NCBI RefSeq assembly: GCF_003752175.1
Contig: NZ_RJVF01000014.1
Coordinates: forward strand, 305,695 to 369,694
Length of the DNA: 64,000 bases
DNA from: Comamonas sp. BIGb0124
Lineage (GTDB): Bacteria > Pseudomonadota > Gammaproteobacteria > Burkholderiales > Burkholderiaceae_C
Direction of reading: 5' to 3'
Part shown: positions 58,413-64,000 of the stretch, piece after piece
How the letters are laid out: every line of letters starts with the position of its first letter
Numbering within the stretch: position 1 is the first letter of the stretch
Program-made: the position numbers and the translations under genes
Notes under the pieces: model-generated
The model's database searches: none
The model's input: only the letters and a program-made list of their open reading frames with translations
Told to the model about the DNA's origin: nothing

Positions 58413-58477
58413 GCGCCGGCATCCCCGCTGTCCTTCTGCCGTCCCGACCTTGCCGTCGCCCCCATGCTGAAACCGTC

Positions 58478-58894
58478 ATGAGTTTGCTCGCCGCCGACGC
58501 TGCGTCCACCGCCCACCAGTCCTTCCTGGCTTTCGATTTCGGGCCCAAGCGGACCGGCGTGGCCACGGGCAACCGGCTGCTGTCCCAGGCCCAGCCCCGG
58601 CCGACGCTCAAGGTCGAGGGCGATGCCCGTTTTGCCGCCATCGCCCGCCTCATCGCCGAGTGGCAACCCGATGCGCTGGTGGTCGGCATCCCGTGCCACC
58701 CGGACGGCCAGCCGCACGAGATGACCCGGGCCGCCACGCGCTTTGCCCGCCAGCTCGACGGCCGCTTCGGCCTGCCCGTCTACACCGTCGACGAGCGCTA
58801 CAGCACCACCGAGGCCCATGCCCAGGGGGCCCGCGATGCGGATGCGGGCGCAGCCTGCGTCATCCTCGAACAATTCCTGCGGCAGCTTGCCTAG
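58478..58894 (+). CDS. ruvX: Holliday-junction resolvase-like / pre-16S rRNA nuclease YqgF
   Basis: A 138-residue RNase H-fold nuclease that finishes the 5' end of 16S rRNA. Active-site stretches: LAFDFGPKRTGVATG (first Asp), VVGIPCHPDGQPHEMT, and VDERYSTTEAHA (Glu). It follows algH by 65 bases. ATG 58478 is the likely start. Confidence 0.94.
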   Translation: MSLLAADAASTAHQSFLAFDFGPKRTGVATGNRLLSQAQPRPTLKVEGDARFAAIARLIAEWQPDALVVGIPCHPDGQPHEMTRAATRFARQLDGRFGLPVYTVDERYSTTEAHAQGARDADAGAACVILEQFLRQLA

Positions 58895-58970
58895 CCGCCG
58901 AGGCCGAGCCCCTGCCGTCCATGCGCCCACTCGCATCGTTCATTCCGGTTTTCCAGAGGAGTCCCGCCCC

Positions 58971-59720
58971 ATGGCGATGAAGTTTCTGCGCGCCAGCGGG
59001 CGCCTGGTGCGTGTGCTCGGCCATGCCCTGCACGGCTGGTGGACGATCCGCCGCCACTTCGGCCGCATGAGCCAGCCCGAGCGCGAAGCCGCCGTCCAGC
59101 AATGGGCCCAGGCCATGCTCGCGCGCATGGGCATCACGCTCGAGGTACAGGGGGCCGAATCGGTTCAGGGACCGGTGCTGCTGGTGGCCAACCACATTTC
59201 CTGGCTGGACATCCTGGTCATGCACGCCAGCCGGTACTGTCGTTTTGTCTCGAAGGACGACGTGCGCGACTGGCCGCTGGTCGGCCCGCTGGCCACCGGG
59301 GCCGGCACCCTCTACATCGAGCGGGGCTCGCGGCGCGACGCGCAGCGTGTCGTGCACGCCATGGCCGACGCATTGCAGCAAGGCCAGGTGGTCGCCGTCT
59401 TTCCGGAAGGCACCACCAGCGACGGCACGCAGGTGCTGCCGTTTCATGCCAACCTGCTGCAGTCGGTGGTCGCCACGGGCTTGCCGGTGCGGCCGGTGGC
59501 CCTGGCTTATGTCGATCGGGGCACCGGTCGGCCCAGCCCGGCGCCGATCTATGTGGGCGACGACAGCCTGGGCGCATCCGTCTGGCGCACCCTGAGCGAA
59601 ACCGGCCTGTGCGCCGTGGTGCGTTATGGCGAAGCCGAAACGGCCCAGGGCCGCGACAGGCGCGCCCTGGCCAACGATCTGCGCGACCGCATCGTCGACA
59701 TGACGCGTGCACGCCGCTGA
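58971..59720 (+). CDS. 1-acyl-sn-glycerol-3-phosphate acyltransferase-like (PlsC)
   Basis: A 249-residue lysophospholipid acyltransferase domain protein. Catalytic NHISWLD (N74/H75/D80) and FPEGT (144-148) are intact. An N-terminal amphipathic segment binds the membrane. PlsC makes phosphatidic acid from acyl-CoA/ACP; this could instead be a lipid-A-type or ornithine-lipid acyltransferase, which share the motifs. ATG 58971 or 58977 is the start, with AGAGGAG ahead. ruvX is 76 bases upstream. Confidence 0.88.
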   Translation: MAMKFLRASGRLVRVLGHALHGWWTIRRHFGRMSQPEREAAVQQWAQAMLARMGITLEVQGAESVQGPVLLVANHISWLDILVMHASRYCRFVSKDDVRDWPLVGPLATGAGTLYIERGSRRDAQRVVHAMADALQQGQVVAVFPEGTTSDGTQVLPFHANLLQSVVATGLPVRPVALAYVDRGTGRPSPAPIYVGDDSLGASVWRTLSETGLCAVVRYGEAETAQGRDRRALANDLRDRIVDMTRARR

Positions 59721-59767
59721 GCGGCGTGTCGCACACACGCCCGATTCCGTAGCGCCCGTGGCCCTGC

Positions 59768-61369
59768 CTACAGCAGCTCGTCGGGCGCCAGCGGCCCGAT
59801 GATCTTTAGGAGCAGTTGCAAGGGGGCGCTGGCGTCGGGTTCGCCCCAGCCCTCCGGCTGGGTCACTCCGGGCGGCGCTTGCCAATGGATGCGGTTGTCG
59901 TCCAGCGTCAGCCGGTACGCGCCCGACGAGAGCGTCGGCTCGATCGTCGCCGTGGCCTGCGCCGCCAGTTGCCGGCTGCGAATGAGCAGTGCCACTTCGG
60001 TATTCTGCAAATGGCTGCGCAAATCCAGATTCATCGAACCGACCACGATCACCTGGCCGTCCATCACCACCAGCTTGGCGTGCAGGCTGGTCATCTGGCT
60101 GCCCGACGAACCCAGTCCACGCAGCCGTGTCGGCTGCTCCGCCCGCATCTCGTAGAGTTCGATGCCCATGCGCAGCAGTGCCTTGCGGTAGCGTGCGTAG
60201 CCCACATGCGCCACCGGTGCATCGTTGGAGGCCAGTGAATTGGTCAGCACCCGGATGCGCACGCCTCGCTGGCGCAGGCGCTCGAACAGCGCCATCATGT
60301 CTTCGCCCGGCACAAAATAGGGCGACACGATCAGCAGGTCGCCCTGCGCTCTGCCCATCAGCCCCATCAGGCCTTCGACCGTCGTCGGCTCCTGACTGGT
60401 GTCGTGTTCCGGATCGAGTTTGTCGGGCGTATCGACCATCATCAGTGCCGGCGCCCATGTCAGCTTGAGTTGCCGCAGATCCAGGCTGCGAGCCACCTCT
60501 GCAACGACCTTCCGCTCGGCGGGCGTGTCGGCCGGCGGCGTGTCGGGATCCGGCGTGTCGTCCTGGCCCGAGCCCAGGGCCGACAGCAAGGCGGGCTGCG
60601 GTGCGGTCCCTTGCCCCAGGGCCTGCAGCTCTTCGCGTGTCTTCAGCGATTGAACCGGGTACGACAGCGGGTTGTTCCAGTACGCATCGAAGCTGCGCGA
60701 AAGATCGCCCACCACGGGGCCTGCCGCCAGCACGTCGATGTCGACGAAGTTGCTGCCCGTGCCGCGACCGAAGTACGTTTCGCCCAGGTTGCGGCCACCC
60801 GTGATGGCCACGCTGTTGTCGGCCACGAAGATCTTGTTGTGCATGCGCCGCTGGATGCGCTCGAAGTCATGCAGCGCGTCGAGAAGCCGCAGCATCTGCG
60901 ACTGCCGCGAGCCGGGCAGGGGGTTGAACAGCCGCACCTCGATGCGCGGCACCAGCGCCAGCTTGAGCACCTGTGCATTGCTGCCCGCCGTGTTCAAGTC
61001 GTCGAGCAGGATACGCACGCGCACGCCGCGCGCCGCTGCCGCCACCAGTGCCGTGGCCAGTTCGTCGGTGGTGGCATCGGCGTGGATCGCGTAGTACTGG
61101 ATGTCCAGCGTCTTCTGAGCGGCCTCGATCAGTGCGATGCGGCTGGCGAATGCCGTCTCGGGCGATCCCAGCAACTGGAAACCCGAGTCCCGGCTGCGCG
61201 CCGTGGCCGGCCGCCGTTCCTGCACCCACTGACCCAGCTTCGTTTGCTGGGGCTGCGACAGCGCATGGCTGACGGGCCGTTCGACATCGCGCGGCAGGCT
61301 CGAGCAACCGGCCAACATCGCCAGCGCCAATCCGGCGATCCAGAGCCGCCGCATGCGGGCCAGGTTCAT
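59768..61369 (-). CDS. Phospholipase D-family lipoprotein, cardiolipin synthase C-like
   Basis: A 533-residue protein with lipobox (LAMLAGC, Cys22) and two HKD motifs: HNKIFVADNSVAITGGRN and HAKLVVMDGQVIVVGSMN. Layout resembles ClsC (YmdC), which makes cardiolipin from phosphatidylglycerol and phosphatidylethanolamine. A lipoprotein signal is common in this family in betaproteobacteria. ATG 61369 is chosen; 61354 would also work. It is separate from uup. Confidence 0.88.
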   Translation of the reverse strand: MNLARMRRLWIAGLALAMLAGCSSLPRDVERPVSHALSQPQQTKLGQWVQERRPATARSRDSGFQLLGSPETAFASRIALIEAAQKTLDIQYYAIHADATTDELATALVAAAARGVRVRILLDDLNTAGSNAQVLKLALVPRIEVRLFNPLPGSRQSQMLRLLDALHDFERIQRRMHNKIFVADNSVAITGGRNLGETYFGRGTGSNFVDIDVLAAGPVVGDLSRSFDAYWNNPLSYPVQSLKTREELQALGQGTAPQPALLSALGSGQDDTPDPDTPPADTPAERKVVAEVARSLDLRQLKLTWAPALMMVDTPDKLDPEHDTSQEPTTVEGLMGLMGRAQGDLLIVSPYFVPGEDMMALFERLRQRGVRIRVLTNSLASNDAPVAHVGYARYRKALLRMGIELYEMRAEQPTRLRGLGSSGSQMTSLHAKLVVMDGQVIVVGSMNLDLRSHLQNTEVALLIRSRQLAAQATATIEPTLSSGAYRLTLDDNRIHWQAPPGVTQPEGWGEPDASAPLQLLLKIIGPLAPDELL

Positions 61370-61525
61370 GGCCGTGATGGCCCATAGGCCCTTCGCCACG
61401 CCGTCCAGCCCGGAACCTGGCGATTGCCGATGCGAAGGGACGGGCAGATGGAGAAGGCGGCTTGCGTGCATGTTGCCGCCAGTATGGTCAGGTGTCGCTG
61501 CCCGGTCGTGACAGCCGACAGGCTG

Positions 61526-63436
<1,911 letters not shown>

Positions 63437-64000
63437 GGTCGGCATTATCGGTGCGCCGCACCCGCGACCGCTTTCCAGTGCACAGGCACAACGGGCCGGT
63501 CGGCCATGAGCCGGCCTGGATTCGGCCGGCAGGCGGACCCGCCGGGCTGGTCGGCTACGCCGGTTCGCTCCCCATCCCTTGCCCCCTATCTAAAGAGTAG
63601 AGAGCGATCTTCTCGATCGTGATCGCCATCTCTATGGAGCGGGCACGAGTCGAAGCGCGATACAGGGGCAGGCTGGACGGTAGCCGGACTGGCCGCGCAG
63701 ATAGCGCTGAATGGTTCTCCCGCGCGTGACTGCGTCCGATGAATACGGAGGAACACATGCAGCCACAAGCTTGAACCTGCTTCCTGCTTCCTGCTTCCTG
63801 GCCCCTGATTTCATCTCGGGGCAAGGGCGGAGCAGGGCGCCAGCCGGCTTGGGCCTCGCCTTGCTCACATTTCCTCAAATAATTGGCGTCGATCGGGATA
63901 GCGCGGTTTTTCCATGCCATAATTCGCCTCCCTTCAACGCAAGGCTGCTCTTTTGGGAGTGGTTGGCGAGGTGGGGAGGTCTCGGATCCGTAGCAAGGTC
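63437..64000. other. Terminal non-coding stretch, no supported gene
   Basis: 564 bases with no reading frame I can defend. It holds GC-rich inverted repeats (GGCCGG stretches around 63493-63530), a threefold 7-base direct repeat (CTGCTTC from about 63777), and a -10 like CATAAT at 63918-63923 preceded by an AT-rich tract and followed by a leader-like sequence running to the window edge, which suggests a promoter for a gene beyond 64000. The minus-strand frame 63555-63920 has no recognisable product. Confidence 0.5.

Noticed and set aside
63777..63800. Possible CRISPR-like array
   Set aside because: The three CTGCTTC units are only 7 bases and directly adjacent with no spacers, and no cas gene is present.
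63555..63920. 121-residue frame on the minus strand in the terminal stretch
   Set aside because: No ribosome site, no motif, Arg/Ser-rich composition; the region looks regulatory.

Overview
The window is about 64 kb of GC-rich DNA whose gene orders are those of a Burkholderiales betaproteobacterium: ilvE next to a CHCC zinc-finger gene, dusB-fis-purH, lolCD near recJ, rubredoxin-thiD-hemL, and algH-ruvX. The dioxygenase genes look most like Burkholderia anthranilate dioxygenase. I cannot place the organism below order. Nearly every base is coding; I found no rRNA, tRNA, CRISPR array, insertion sequence or prophage.

Layout. 1-7771: 3' part of acnB, a DUF1328 membrane peptide, mobA, a luciferase-like oxidoreductase and acnA. 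7943-15512: a YdjA-type nitroreductase, LpxO lipid A hydroxylase, an FAD monooxygenase, a PCu(A)C copper chaperone, ilvE with its zinc-finger partner, a large choice-of-anchor I lipoprotein behind a possible Pho box, and a small membrane protein. 15575-25000: a secreted protein, radA, a short MscS channel, recJ with its coupled neighbour, lolCD and a DegP/MucD protease. 25151-34421: an anthranilate catabolism locus (AraC regulator, AndAc/AndAd/AndAb, a five-gene branched-chain-type ABC transporter and an FNR-type reductase). 34388-41182: a PIN protein coupled to a THUMP methyltransferase, a YqjI-like PadR regulator with a siderophore-interacting reductase, TatD, an unknown exported protein, a deoxyinosine glycosylase and a spermidine-synthase-like protein. 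41454-48606: orphan tctBA, DUF3422, YqaA, dusB-fis and purH. 48939-52529: DUF3649, PepSY, DUF3325 and a YncE-like lipoprotein behind a good Fur box. 52583-52871: an AT-rich spacer with two perfect DnaA boxes. 52872-63436: a YciH/Sui1 protein, hemL, thiD, rubredoxin, photolyase, algH, ruvX, an acyltransferase, a cardiolipin-synthase-like lipoprotein and a Uup-type ABC-F ATPase. No gene is supported in the last 564 bases.

How the genes work together. The most coherent unit is the anthranilate locus. Uptake (ABC transporter), ring hydroxylation to catechol (AndAc/AndAd) and electron supply (AndAb ferredoxin plus reductase) appear to answer to one AraC-type activator. Two promoters about 7 kb apart, one before andAc and one before the reductase, share the same half-sites, spacings and -10 element. 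The reductase is not the glutathione-reductase-like AndAa known from Burkholderia but a BenC-like flavoprotein with its own plant-type [2Fe-2S] domain. A second theme is iron: the Fur-box PepSY module, the YncE-like lipoprotein and the PadR/siderophore-reductase pair. The rest is mostly core metabolism and envelope upkeep.
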